Below, piece after piece: positions 1 through 8,582 of a DNA stretch of 64,000 nt. The position numbers and the translations under genes were made by a program. The first letter of the stretch is position 1. The number at the start of each line of letters is the position of its first letter. The stretch is taken from assembly GCA_035934995.1 (NCBI GenBank), contig DASYXI010000020.1, positions 1-64,000 on the forward strand, in the 5' to 3' direction. The notes under the pieces are model-generated. The model did not search any database, was not told where the DNA came from, and was given only the letters and a program-made list of their open reading frames with translations. The stretch is from REEB95 sp035934995. GTDB lineage: Bacteria > Pseudomonadota > Alphaproteobacteria > ATCC43930 > CGMCC-115725.

Positions 1-328
1 CCACGGTCCAACCGGTGCGGTACGTCGTCGGAAGATCGAAGCCGAAGCCGATATCCCACAGCAGATGCCGGACGCCGTTGAGCAGGTGATAGAACAGCGA
101 AAACGTCCAGCCGAGGAGGAACAGCTTACCGAGCCACGACCCCCAAAAAGCCTGTGCTGCGCGAAAGCAGGCGTCGCTCCAAGCCGCGCCCGACAGCCAC
201 CAGACAAAGAAAATCGCGCCAACGCCGAGCGCCAAGCCGGTGCCGCGATGCGCGATCGACAGCACCGAGGTCAGTTGCGGCTTGTAGATCTGCAAATGGG
301 GTGAAAGCGGCCGCTCGGCGGGAGTCAT
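1..328 (-). CDS. sdhC: Succinate dehydrogenase cytochrome b556 subunit, partial (3' end beyond window)
   Basis: Membrane anchor of respiratory complex II, which binds heme b and passes electrons from succinate to ubiquinone. The reading frame was translated directly; 109 residues are visible before the left edge. It opens with RPLSPHLQIYKPQLTS and carries IAHRGTG (residues 25-31), a quinone-site signature of SdhC. A first membrane helix lies at about 32-47, and YHLLNGVRHLLWD follows with the expected heme-ligand His81. ATG at 328 is chosen; an in-frame GTG lies two codons upstream. sdhD, sdhA and sdhB would be expected off the left edge. The family assignment is confident, the exact start less so. 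Confidence 0.9.
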   Translation of the reverse strand, partial: MTPAERPLSPHLQIYKPQLTSVLSIAHRGTGLALGVGAIFFVWWLSGAAWSDACFRAAQAFWGSWLGKLFLLGWTFSLFYHLLNGVRHLLWDIGFGFDLPTTYRTGWTV

Positions 329-348
329 TGGCACACGAACCTTGCGCT

Positions 349-362
349 TTCGCACGTGCGAA
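349..362. promoter_or_regulatory. Perfect 14-bp palindrome upstream of sdhC
   Basis: TTCGCACGTGCGAA reads identically on both strands and ends about 20 bases before the sdhC start. On the minus strand a weak TTGACG...TAAACC promoter-like pair lies just upstream. The site could be an operator or the stem of a short 5'-UTR structure. No regulator can be named from the sequence. Confidence 0.35.
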
Positions 363-449
363 GAGGGTTTGGTTTAGCCCTCCCCCTCCTTCGCGTCAAC
401 GCTAGGTCGCACACCGCACGCTTGCAGACGGTGAATGTGACGCGCGAAC

Positions 450-1319
450 TCAGCTCGCGGTATGTGGCATGCCAATGACAGCGGCCAATGCCAGGATCCG
501 TTCGGCATCGGCGACGTGCAGCCGCTCGATCAGATGTCCGTCGAGCACCGCCATGCCCTTGCCTTGGGCCTTAGCTTCGTCGAACGCGGCGATCACACGG
601 CGGGCATGCGCGATCGCGGCCGCGTCGGGCGCGAAAATCCGGTTGGCGTCGGCAATCGTGCTCGGATGGATCAGGGTCTTGCCGTCGAAACCGAGCATGC
701 GGCCTTGGCGACAGGAGCGAACGAAGCCGTCAGTGTCGGTGATGTCGAAATGGACCCCATCGAGCACCGCCAAGCCGTAGGCGCGCGCGGCGAGGATGCA
801 GAGGCCGAGCGCAGTCGTCATCGGCTCGCGTAGCGGCGTCTCCTCGGCATGGATCTCTTTCGACAAATCGGCCGTGCCCATGACGAAGGCCTTGAGTCGC
901 GGCGTAGCGGCGGCGATCGCCTCGGCGTGCAGCACGGCGCGCGCCGTCTCGATCATGCACCAGATGCCGAGATCAAGCGGCGCGCCGGCTGAAATCAGGC
1001 TTGCTTCCGCCTTGCGCGGCTCGGCTTCGCTTTCGACCTTGGGCAGCAGGATTGCGTCGAGCTTCATCTGCGCCGCCGCGCGCAGATCGTCTTCGGCCCA
1101 TTCGGTGTTGAGCGCGTTGATCCGCAGGATCAGCTCGCGCCGCCCATAGCCGCCTTGCGCAACCGCCGCGGCAATCGCCGCGCGCGCCTTGGCCTTGGCG
1201 TCCGGCGCAACTGAATCTTCGAGATCGAAGATCAGCGCATCGGCGTCGAGGCCGCGCGCCTTGTCCAGCGCGCGCGCGTTGATACCCGGAACGAACAGAA
1301 CGCTGCGGCGCGGACGCAT
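450..1319 (-). CDS. HpcH/HpaI aldolase / citrate lyase beta-like (CoA ester lyase)
   Basis: A 289-residue member of the CitE-like/malyl-CoA lyase family of Mg-dependent TIM barrels, which cleave or form acyl-CoA esters. The sequence shows RRSVLFVPG at the N-terminus, the metal/acid motif LIFDLEDSV (about 29-37), a LRINA motif, LLPKVES (about 92-98), the conserved Glu in CMIETARA (about 121-128) and GFDGKTLIHP near 210. These cover the catalytic core. The exact substrate (malyl-, methylmalyl- or citryl-CoA) cannot be decided. The start lies 3 bases from the asd stop, so it is probably co-transcribed with asd, and it is followed by sdhC, a plausible central-metabolism cluster. Confidence 0.85.
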   Translation of the reverse strand: MRPRRSVLFVPGINARALDKARGLDADALIFDLEDSVAPDAKAKARAAIAAAVAQGGYGRRELILRINALNTEWAEDDLRAAAQMKLDAILLPKVESEAEPRKAEASLISAGAPLDLGIWCMIETARAVLHAEAIAAATPRLKAFVMGTADLSKEIHAEETPLREPMTTALGLCILAARAYGLAVLDGVHFDITDTDGFVRSCRQGRMLGFDGKTLIHPSTIADANRIFAPDAAAIAHARRVIAAFDEAKAQGKGMAVLDGHLIERLHVADAERILALAAVIGMPHTAS

Positions 1320-1322
1320 CCG

Positions 1323-2372
1323 CTAGTCGGCGCGCGCCGGCTCTTTGGCCGCCGATTTCTTGAGGTGATCGCGCACCAGCAGCTCGGCGATCTGGACGGC
1401 GTTGAGCGCCGCGCCCTTGCGCAGATTGTCGCTCACCACCCACAGATTCAGGCCGTGCGGCACGGTCGGATCGCGGCGGATGCGGCTGACGTAAACCGCA
1501 TCTTCGCCGGCGGCTTCGACCTGCGTCACATAGCCTTCGTCGGCTTGGCGATCGACCACGACGACACCCGGCGCACGCTTGAGCGCTTCGCGCGCGGCAT
1601 CTTCGTCGAGCGCGGTTTCGAACTCGACGTTGACCGCTTCCGCATGCGCGATGAAAACCGGAACGCGCACGCACGTCGCCGTGACAGCGATGTTCGGATC
1701 GAGAATCTTGCGCGTCTCGACGTCCATCTTCCATTCTTCCTTGGTCACGCCGCCGTCTTGGAAAACGTCGATGTGCGGAATGCAGTTGAACGCGATCTGC
1801 TTGGTGAAGCGTTCGCGCTTGATCGGATCGTTGACGTAAACCGAGCGGGTTTGCGTGAACAGCTCGTCCATCGCGTCGCGACCAGCGCCAGAGACCGACT
1901 GATACGTCGCCACGACGATGCGCTTGATCCGCGCCAGATCGTGCAGCGGCTTCAGCGCCACGACCATCTGGATGGTCGAGCAGTTCGGATTGGCAATGAT
2001 GTTGCGCTTCTTGTACTGCGCGATCGCGTCCGGATTGACCTCGGGCACGACCAGCGGCACGTCCTTGTCCATGCGGAATTGCGACGTGTTGTCGACGACG
2101 ACGCAGCCGGCCTTGCCGGCGCGCGGCGCATGGACGGCCGACACCTTGGCGCCCGGCGAAAACAGTGCAATGTCGACGCCGGCGAAGTCGAAGCTGTCCA
2201 GGCTTTCGATCTTGAGCACTTTGTCGTCGCCGAACGACACCTCGGCACCGGTCGAGCGGCTCGAGGCGACCGCGTGAACCTTATCGGCCGGGAAGTTGCG
2301 CTCGCTGAGAATGCTCAGCATCTCACGCCCGACATTGCCGGTGGCGCCGACCACCGCGACCCGATAACCCAT
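1323..2372 (-). CDS. asd: Aspartate-semialdehyde dehydrogenase
   Basis: NADPH-dependent reduction of aspartyl phosphate to aspartate semialdehyde, the branch point to Lys, Thr, Met and diaminopimelate. The protein has 349 residues. The dinucleotide-binding loop VVGATGNVG is at residues 7-15, and NPNCSTIQM puts the catalytic Cys at 131. The ATG at 2372 is preferred over the longer open frame because GCAGGAG stands just before it and the GATG loop then falls at the normal distance from the N-terminus. It leads the CitE-like gene (3-base gap) and lies divergently from panB. Confidence 0.96.
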   Translation of the reverse strand: MGYRVAVVGATGNVGREMLSILSERNFPADKVHAVASSRSTGAEVSFGDDKVLKIESLDSFDFAGVDIALFSPGAKVSAVHAPRAGKAGCVVVDNTSQFRMDKDVPLVVPEVNPDAIAQYKKRNIIANPNCSTIQMVVALKPLHDLARIKRIVVATYQSVSGAGRDAMDELFTQTRSVYVNDPIKRERFTKQIAFNCIPHIDVFQDGGVTKEEWKMDVETRKILDPNIAVTATCVRVPVFIAHAEAVNVEFETALDEDAAREALKRAPGVVVVDRQADEGYVTQVEAAGEDAVYVSRIRRDPTVPHGLNLWVVSDNLRKGAALNAVQIAELLVRDHLKKSAAKEPARAD

Positions 2373-2497
2373 TGAACGCTCCTGCGGAAACTGCCGTTGA
2401 CTTAAAGCGCTTCCGGCCCGATGACAAGCCCGGCGTGGTTGCAAATGGCCCGCCGAGCAGGCGTTTCCGGGCCTTTGGGGCATTGGCGAAACGCTAG

Positions 2498-2526
2498 TGC
2501 CCAATTATGCTGCACTGCGGTATAAT
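2498..2526 (+). promoter_or_regulatory. Candidate promoter of panB
   Basis: A perfect TATAAT hexamer occurs at 2521-2526, rare in sequence this GC-rich, 30 bases before the panB start. The -35 region at 17 bases' spacing (TGCCCA) matches the consensus poorly, so this may be a weak or activator-assisted promoter. Confidence 0.4.
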
Positions 2527-2555
2527 GGCGCAATCGCGGTCCTTGTGGAGTTCGT

Positions 2556-3419
2556 ATGAGCGTTGCGGCCCCCGACAGCAAGAAACGCACCCCTGCCGAA
2601 TTAGCGCGACGCAAAGGCGGCGAGCCGATCGTCGCTCTGACGGCGTACAGCGCGGCGATGGCGCGCACGCTCGATCCGATCGCCGACCTGCTGCTGGTCG
2701 GTGATTCACTCGGCATGGTGGTTTACGGCTTCGACAGCACGCTGCCGGTGACGCTCGAGATGATGATCGCGCACGGCGCGGCGGCGGTGCGCGGCGCGAC
2801 GCGCGCCTGCGTCATCGTCGACATGCCGTTCGGCACCTATCAGGAAAGCCCGGCGCAAGCGTTCAAGAACGCCGCCCGCGTCATGGCGGAAACCGGCTGC
2901 GCCGGTATCAAGATCGAAGGCGGCGAAGCCATGGCCGACACCGTGCGCTTCCTGGTCGAGCGCGGCATTCCGGTGCTGGGCCATATCGGTTTGCAACCGC
3001 AGTCGGTGAACGTCATCGGCGGCTTCCGCGCCCAAGGGCGCAACGAAGCGGAAGCCGACCGCGTCATGGCCGACGCACGCGCCATCGCCAAGGCTGGCGC
3101 CTTTGCCATTGTTATTGAAGGCACGAACGAGCCAGTGGCGCGTCGCGTCACCGAGGCGATCCCCGTGCCGACGATCGGCATCGGCGCATCGCCCGCCTGC
3201 GACGGACAAATCCTGGTGACGGAGGATTTGGTCGGCCTGTCGGACGGGCACAAGCCGCGCTTCGTCAAGCGCTATGCCGAGCTCAATCAGGCGATCGCCG
3301 CCGCGGCCGCGGCCTATGCGGAGGACGTGCGCACGCGCGCCTTCCCCGGACCCGAACATTGCTACGGCCCGAGCACGATCGAACGCAGCCCGAAGCCGAC
3401 AGCGTCGCAACGCCGTTAG
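2556..3419 (+). CDS. panB: 3-methyl-2-oxobutanoate hydroxymethyltransferase
   Basis: Ketopantoate synthase: transfers a hydroxymethyl group from 5,10-methylene-THF to alpha-ketoisovalerate, the first step of pantothenate and CoA synthesis. It has 287 residues. Family motifs are in order: LTAYSAAMA, GDSLGMVVYG (metal Asp50), DMPFGTYQ (Asp89), AGIKIEGG, GHIGLQPQS and IVIEGT with the catalytic Glu, then IGIGASPACDGQILV. ATG at 2556 follows CTTGTGGAG. panC is not adjacent. It ends 4 bases from a convergent lipoprotein gene. Confidence 0.96.
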   Translation: MSVAAPDSKKRTPAELARRKGGEPIVALTAYSAAMARTLDPIADLLLVGDSLGMVVYGFDSTLPVTLEMMIAHGAAAVRGATRACVIVDMPFGTYQESPAQAFKNAARVMAETGCAGIKIEGGEAMADTVRFLVERGIPVLGHIGLQPQSVNVIGGFRAQGRNEAEADRVMADARAIAKAGAFAIVIEGTNEPVARRVTEAIPVPTIGIGASPACDGQILVTEDLVGLSDGHKPRFVKRYAELNQAIAAAAAAYAEDVRTRAFPGPEHCYGPSTIERSPKPTASQRR

Positions 3420-3423
3420 GCGT

Positions 3424-3738
3424 TCAGCCGCCGGGCGCGTAGCCCTTCGCGATCATGCACCGGGATACGATATCGGCCGACTGCGGTTGACTTTGTGCGG
3501 CATAGGTTTGCTGCACGGTCGCCAGCGCGCCGGTGTCCTGCCAATCCTTGCCGCGCGCGGCAAGGATGTCCTGATTGATGTTGGTATCGCGCTGCGTTGC
3601 ACCGGCCGCGACGCTGTTACAATCCGACAGGTCCTTGGCCACCAGGGTCGGCGTGGAGCCGTCCTTCGTCCAAGTTGGGCCGGCGCATCCGACCAGGACA
3701 ACAGCAGCAGCGGCGATCAGTCCGGCGAGTCGCTTCAT
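3424..3738 (-). CDS. Small putative lipoprotein of unknown function
   Basis: A 104-residue protein with a classical lipoprotein signal: MKRLAGL, an alanine/valine-rich core and lipobox LVGC with Cys18 as lipidation site. The mature part is polar, with two further cysteines (40 and 94) and no recognised domain. A second in-frame ATG six codons upstream is possible. It lies between pirin and panB. Export and lipidation are inferred; the function is unknown. Confidence 0.7.
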   Translation of the reverse strand: MKRLAGLIAAAAVVLVGCAGPTWTKDGSTPTLVAKDLSDCNSVAAGATQRDTNINQDILAARGKDWQDTGALATVQQTYAAQSQPQSADIVSRCMIAKGYAPGG

Positions 3739-3776
3739 ACGTCCGTCCAACCCCATGAACGAACAGAATCCTACCC

Positions 3777-4622
3777 TCAAAACCGGCCGGATTGATAGTC
3801 GGCAATCGCCTGACGAATCTCGTCCGGCGTGTTCATGACGAACGGACCGTAACGCGCAACCGGCTCCTTGAGCGGCTTGCCCGCTGCCAACAGCACACGG
3901 CCAGGGCCGCCAGACAATTGCACGACGTCGCCGGCGCCGAAGACCGCGATCTGACCGCGCGCAACCGGCGTCGCCGGCGCACCGGCCGTTGCCACGCCAT
4001 CGAAGACATAGGCAAAGCCGTTGTGGGTTGCCGGCACGGGCACCAGCACATCGCCCGTGCCGGTCAGCGTCACGTCGAGCAACATGGGATCGGTCACGAT
4101 ATCCGCGACCGGACCCTTCACGCCGTTGAACGCACCGGCCAGTACGCGGACCTTGGCGCCGCCAGACAGCGTCGTCTCGGGAATGCGGCCGGGCTCGATG
4201 TCCTGATAGCGCGGCGGCATCATTTTGTTCTTGGCGGGCAAATTGACCCACAGCTGGAAGCCCCACATCAGACCGTCCTGCTGCTCCGGCATCTCCGAGT
4301 GGACGATGCCGCGGCCGGCCGTCATCCATTGCACGCTGCCGGGCGTGAGCAGCCCGCTATTGCCCTTGTTGTCGCCATGCCGCATGCGCCCGGCGAGGAC
4401 ATAGGTCACCGTCTCGAAGCCGCGATGCGGATGCTCCGGAAAGCCGCCGATGTAATCGGCGCCATCGGCCGAACGAATCTCGTCGAGGAGCAGGAAGGGG
4501 TCGAGTGAATCGAGCGCCGGACCGCCGATCACCCGCGTCAGCTTAACGCCTGCGCCGTCATTCGCCGGCATACCGCGGACCAGCTTGGCCACCGGCCGGA
4601 TCGTCGCCACAGAATCGCGCAT
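3777..4622 (-). CDS. Pirin family protein
   Basis: A 281-residue bicupin of the pirin/YhhW family. The N-terminal cupin shows PHRGFETVTYVLAG, which supplies metal-binding His residues, followed by HGDNKG, GSVQWMTAGRGIVHSEMP and a WVNLPAK segment. The C-terminal half carries the pirin_C cupin (VARGQIAVFGAGD). Bacterial pirins include quercetin dioxygenases and redox-linked regulators; the role here cannot be fixed. ATG at 4622 follows GGAGGGTG, so the longer upstream reading is rejected. Confidence 0.92.
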   Translation of the reverse strand: MRDSVATIRPVAKLVRGMPANDGAGVKLTRVIGGPALDSLDPFLLLDEIRSADGADYIGGFPEHPHRGFETVTYVLAGRMRHGDNKGNSGLLTPGSVQWMTAGRGIVHSEMPEQQDGLMWGFQLWVNLPAKNKMMPPRYQDIEPGRIPETTLSGGAKVRVLAGAFNGVKGPVADIVTDPMLLDVTLTGTGDVLVPVPATHNGFAYVFDGVATAGAPATPVARGQIAVFGAGDVVQLSGGPGRVLLAAGKPLKEPVARYGPFVMNTPDEIRQAIADYQSGRF

Positions 4623-4692
4623 TGGGGCACCCTCCTGGCTGCACCATATAGGCAGGCCGGGCGGCGTTTGCGACCGCGCCGGCGCATGGCTG

Positions 4693-4863
4693 TCATTCCG
4701 CACGACGCGCCTCGACAGCTTCGAGAATGCGGCGCCGGCCATTGTCGTCGAGCGTCGGCCAAGCCGCGATTTCCGCCAGGGTCCGCCAACAGCCGCGGCA
4801 CAGGCCGGTACGCGGATCGACCGTGCAGACCCGGATGCAGGGCGACGCGACCGCGTCGGTCAC
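4693..4863 (-). CDS. DUF1289 small Cys-rich protein
   Basis: A 56-residue protein starting at GTG 4863. It carries the DUF1289 pattern SPCIRVC...GLCRGCWRTLAEIAAW, with four cysteines that probably bind metal, and a basic C-terminus. The start overlaps the stop of the DUF4340 gene by 4 bases (GTGA), so translation is probably coupled and it is the last gene of the ABC operon. Function of the family is unknown. Confidence 0.85.
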   Translation of the reverse strand: MTDAVASPCIRVCTVDPRTGLCRGCWRTLAEIAAWPTLDDNGRRRILEAVEARRAE

Positions 4864-5891
4864 GACGGCTTGGCCGGCTCGATCAGGCCCGCGAGCGTGG
4901 TCTTGAACAGACCGGTTTTGTAATCGGGAAAAGCGAAAAGCCAGCCGTGCACCTTGGCGTTGATCGCTTGCGCCTTGACGGCGGCAGCGCCAGAACCGGT
5001 GGCGACGATCCGCACCCAACTCGTCTTGCCTCGATCGGCAATATCGAGCGTCACGGTCAAACCGTCGAAGGTCGTAAAGCGCGCATGCGCGACGCCGCTC
5101 GTGGGCCACGTAAATGCCGTCGCCGGCTGCACGTTGGTAAGCTCGAGCGACGCCAAGGCGCCTGCCGGCTCGGCCAGCGGATCGCCGTCTTTGAGCTTCT
5201 TGCCTTTTGGAATCGGCGACGCCAGGCGGAACTTGTCCCCGGCTGCGGTGCGCACGATCGCGACGGCTTGGGTATCGGCGGCGATGAAAACCGCCTCCTT
5301 GATCGAAGCCGCCGGCACGTCGAACAGGGTTTTATCGAGCCAAATGCTGTTGTCGCCGGTGAAGTCGAGCGAGCCGCGCGCGAGCCAGCTCTGGACGTCG
5401 CCCGGTTTGCGCACATAGAGCCCGTCATCGCCGCCGCCGAGCTCGTCGTATTTACTATTGCCGGCGACCACATCGGCCATCAGCTTGCCCTTGGCGTCGG
5501 CAACCGTGACGAGCGTCGATTTGGACGCGGGCTTGCCTGCGTCTTCGACTCCGAGGCGCGGGTAAAGCGCAGGCTCGCGCGTCTTGGGCTCGACATAGCG
5601 AAGCTCGGCGAGACCAAGCAGCAAGTGCCGCACGTGCGTCGCATCGGCAGGCCAGCCGCCCTTGTCTTCGACCTGCCAGCCGTCGCCCGCGCGCTTCAAG
5701 GTCACTTTCTCTGCGCCGTGGACCATCGTGACGCGGTCGATCGAACCCAATTGCTGACTGAGCTGCGGAAAAACGAGCGTGCCGACGAGCGGATCGCTTT
5801 GCGTCGACGGACCGCCGACACTCGACACCACCGCCAACACGACGGCCAGCGCGGTAACGGCAAGCAAGACCAGCAGATGGTGCTGTCGCAT
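4860..5891 (-). CDS. DUF4340 domain-containing membrane-anchored protein
   Basis: A 343-residue protein with one N-terminal membrane helix (about 6-24) and a long extracytoplasmic beta-rich region containing the DUF4340 pattern: VTLKRAGDGWQVEDKGGWPAD, a VGLAELRYVEPKT-like stretch, and SWLARGSLDF. DUF4340 proteins commonly accompany GldG-type ABC systems, and here it follows the GldG-like gene by 15 bases. It probably acts in the periplasm with that complex. No catalytic motif is visible. Confidence 0.85.
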   Translation of the reverse strand: MRQHHLLVLLAVTALAVVLAVVSSVGGPSTQSDPLVGTLVFPQLSQQLGSIDRVTMVHGAEKVTLKRAGDGWQVEDKGGWPADATHVRHLLLGLAELRYVEPKTREPALYPRLGVEDAGKPASKSTLVTVADAKGKLMADVVAGNSKYDELGGGDDGLYVRKPGDVQSWLARGSLDFTGDNSIWLDKTLFDVPAASIKEAVFIAADTQAVAIVRTAAGDKFRLASPIPKGKKLKDGDPLAEPAGALASLELTNVQPATAFTWPTSGVAHARFTTFDGLTVTLDIADRGKTSWVRIVATGSGAAAVKAQAINAKVHGWLFAFPDYKTGLFKTTLAGLIEPAKPS

Positions 5892-5906
5892 GCTGTCCTC
5901 TCTGCC

Positions 5907-7832
5907 TCAGCCGGTTTCCGCCCGGCGTTGCCGGCGCCGGAGCCGCACGGTGCCGATCACCAGGGCGGCAAGCGCAACCAAAATCGGGATGAGTGCGATA
6001 TCGAAGAACTCGACCCAGTTCTGCAGTCGGTCGATGTCTTCGCGCTCGGCAAGCTGCACCTGCCGCAACTGCCGGCGTGTCGTCAGCAGCTGGGCGCGGA
6101 AATTCTCGATCGTTTCGTTCTGCGCAGCATCGACGGCACCAGCCTGGTGCGCGCCTTTATCCCGCAAATCCTTCAGCTTCTGCTCGGTGTCCTTCAGCTT
6201 ATCCTCGAGCCCCTTTTCGCTCGCTTGGTACCGCGTGTCGGCAACGCGCTGGATGTTCTGCACCAGCGTGAAGGGTCGCACCGCGGTGCCACGGCTGCGC
6301 AGGCCGACGAGATCGGTGCCGCCGGCAAGGACGTCGATCGCGTCGGTGACGAAATCGCCGTTGCTGGCCTCCGGCACCGCGACCCGTTGACCGAAGAAGT
6401 TCTGCACTTGGACCCAGAAACGGTCATCGAGGATGTCGGTGTCGGCAACGGCGACGACATCGATCGGCTTGACCGCAGTCTTGACCGGCGCCGACGGCGG
6501 CGCATCGTCCTTCTTATCTGCCGCCGCGGTCTTGCTCTGATCGTTGCTCTTGGGCGGACCATCCGGGAAAGCGGTCGTGGCCGGGCCGGTGATCTGCGCG
6601 GCAATGACCAGCTTCTTGCCGTCCGATTTGAAGCCGGCGAGCAACGCGGCCGGATCGGGCGCTTGGAATTTATCCGCCGGAATTTCCATCGAGTCCGTCG
6701 AAGTGGTGATCAGCGGCGCAAACGTGGTTTTGGCGCCCGGCAGCTTCTCGATCACGCCCGGCGTCGCAACGTTGATCTGCGACAAATCGGCGGTGATGGG
6801 ATTGTCACGGCTGAGACTGTCGGTCTTGAGCTCCAGCCAGCCGACATAGTCGACCGCCTGGACGTTGGTGTCGGTGCCGGCGTTGACGCGCTCGGCGTTG
6901 GCGCGGTCGGCCGCGACCATCTTCGGCACCATGCGCAAGCCCCACGCGGCGAACAGCTTGTCGAGATTGCTGTCGTTCGGCGCGCCCGGTGGATTGAGCT
7001 GGCTCGGATGGAGGCGCTGCGTTTCCGAGTCCGGATCGACGAATACCAATGCCCGACCGCCTTTGAGGACGAACTGGTCGATGGCATAGAGCGTTTTGTC
7101 CGACAGCTTCTGCGGATGCACCAGCACCAGCACGTCGACGTTGCTCGGCACCGTCGAGAAATCCGTGCCGAGCGTCTGGACGTCATAGAGCTGCTGCATC
7201 TGCGCGAGCACCGCATAGGGCACGAGCGGGCGGCCTTGCATCGCCGCCATCAAATCGCCCTCGAGCGGCAGCTGCGTCGCTAAGCCGACGACGGTCTTGT
7301 GCGGATTGGCGAGGCCGGCGATCAGCTTGGTCAGGTCGTATTCGAGAAAACGTTCGCGATCGGTCTGAAAGAACGGAATGATCGCCTCGTCGTCCGTCGA
7401 ATTGGTGCCGGCGAGACCGAAATAGACCGGCGTGCCGGTTTGATCGAGCGGCGCGCCCTGGAGACCGAAGGCAACGGCGCGATCCTCGACCGGCGAAAAG
7501 GGCTCGGGATCGAGCATTTGCAGCACGATCTTGCCTTTTGCTACGGCGGCATATTGCTGCAACAACTCGCGCACGCGATCGGCGAAGACGCCATAGCTGG
7601 GGACCTCGCGGCCGAGCCGCGGCGAATAATAGAACCGCAGCGTGATCGGCTCGGTGATCTTGGCGAGCGTGGTCCGCGTCGCTGGCGACAGCGTGTAGAG
7701 ACCCTCCTGCGTCAGATCGAGCCGCAGATTGGCGAGCCAGTTGCCGGCGACGACGTTGACCGCGACGAACAGAACGACCGCGGCGGCGAGCGACGCGAGC
7801 GCGGCGGTGCGGCGGGACATTTGACGATTCAT
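5907..7832 (-). CDS. GldG family ABC-associated membrane protein
   Basis: A 641-residue protein. An N-terminal membrane helix (about 10-30) leads into NWLANLRLDLTQEGLYTLSPAT, the signature opening of the GldG/ABC_transp_aux family. A large periplasmic region follows with VDVLVLVHP and GGRALVFVDPDSE, and a C-terminal helix (about 610-632). An internal coiled coil is likely near 555-600. It sits directly downstream of an ABC permease (8-base gap). ATG 7832 is chosen; ATG 7820 would remove four residues. Role inferred: partner of the ABC exporter, substrate unknown. Confidence 0.87.
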   Translation of the reverse strand: MNRQMSRRTAALASLAAAVVLFVAVNVVAGNWLANLRLDLTQEGLYTLSPATRTTLAKITEPITLRFYYSPRLGREVPSYGVFADRVRELLQQYAAVAKGKIVLQMLDPEPFSPVEDRAVAFGLQGAPLDQTGTPVYFGLAGTNSTDDEAIIPFFQTDRERFLEYDLTKLIAGLANPHKTVVGLATQLPLEGDLMAAMQGRPLVPYAVLAQMQQLYDVQTLGTDFSTVPSNVDVLVLVHPQKLSDKTLYAIDQFVLKGGRALVFVDPDSETQRLHPSQLNPPGAPNDSNLDKLFAAWGLRMVPKMVAADRANAERVNAGTDTNVQAVDYVGWLELKTDSLSRDNPITADLSQINVATPGVIEKLPGAKTTFAPLITTSTDSMEIPADKFQAPDPAALLAGFKSDGKKLVIAAQITGPATTAFPDGPPKSNDQSKTAAADKKDDAPPSAPVKTAVKPIDVVAVADTDILDDRFWVQVQNFFGQRVAVPEASNGDFVTDAIDVLAGGTDLVGLRSRGTAVRPFTLVQNIQRVADTRYQASEKGLEDKLKDTEQKLKDLRDKGAHQAGAVDAAQNETIENFRAQLLTTRRQLRQVQLAEREDIDRLQNWVEFFDIALIPILVALAALVIGTVRLRRRQRRAETG

Positions 7833-7840
7833 CGCCAACT

Positions 7841-8575
7841 TCAATCCGCTTTTTTCAGCTCGACGATGATGGCATTGGCATAGAGGAACAACGCGATCAC
7901 CGACACGAAGAACACCGCGTCTGGCATCTCGATCACGCCGCGCATGATCGCGTTGAAATGCGTCAGGAAGCTGAGCGACGCGACGACGTTGATCAGCCCC
8001 GTCGGCGCCCACGGCGTCAGGAAGCCCAGGACGATCGGCGAGCCGCTGACGGTGAAGATGAAGCAAGCGGCGGCGGTGATGACGAAGGCGATGACCTGAT
8101 TTTTGGTCAACGCCGAGAGCGCCGCGCCGATCGACAGGAATGCGCCGGCCATCAGCAGACTGCCGATATAACTCGCCAGAACCACGCCGTTGTCGGGATG
8201 GCCCAACACGTTGACGGTGATCCAGAACGGAAAGGTCAGCGCCAGAGCGATCGCGGCGAAGGCCCAGGCCGCGAGGAACTTGCCGAGCACGGCGGCGCCG
8301 ATGGAGACCGGCAGCGTCAGGAAAAGCTCGATCGTGCCGCTCTTGCGCTCCTCCGCCCAAAGCCGCATCGCCAGCGCCGGAATCAGGACGAGATAGAGCC
8401 ACGGATGGTAGTTGAAGAACGGCAGCAGATCCGCCTGGCCGCGATCGAAGAAATTGCCGACGAAGAACGCCAGCGCGCCCGCCATGACCAGGAAGATGAC
8501 GATGAACACGTACGCCAGCGGCGTCGTGAAATAACTCGCCAGTTCGCGTCGGAAGATGACCCAGGTGGAATGCAC
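7841..8575 (-). CDS. ABC-2 type permease (GldF-like)
   Basis: A 244-residue integral membrane protein with about six hydrophobic helices. The N-terminus FRRELASYFTTPLAYVFIVIF and the motif EERKSGTIELFLTLPVS are typical of GldF/ABC-2 permeases paired with GldG. The start is GTG 8575. It lies 7 bases from the ATPase stop and 8 bases before the GldG-like gene, so the four main genes form one operon. Confidence 0.9.
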   Translation of the reverse strand: MHSTWVIFRRELASYFTTPLAYVFIVIFLVMAGALAFFVGNFFDRGQADLLPFFNYHPWLYLVLIPALAMRLWAEERKSGTIELFLTLPVSIGAAVLGKFLAAWAFAAIALALTFPFWITVNVLGHPDNGVVLASYIGSLLMAGAFLSIGAALSALTKNQVIAFVITAAACFIFTVSGSPIVLGFLTPWAPTGLINVVASLSFLTHFNAIMRGVIEMPDAVFFVSVIALFLYANAIIVELKKAD

Positions 8576-8582
8576 GGGCGCC

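Noticed and set aside
3739..4329. Long minus-strand extension upstream of the small lipoprotein
   Set aside because: It overlaps the pirin gene in another frame. The lipoprotein signal at 3738 fixes the real N-terminus.
4668..7283. Plus-strand open frame of 871 codons opposite the DUF4340/GldG genes
   Set aside because: It is antisense to genes with clear family motifs. Its translation is rich in Arg and His without domains, as expected for the shadow of a GC-rich gene.
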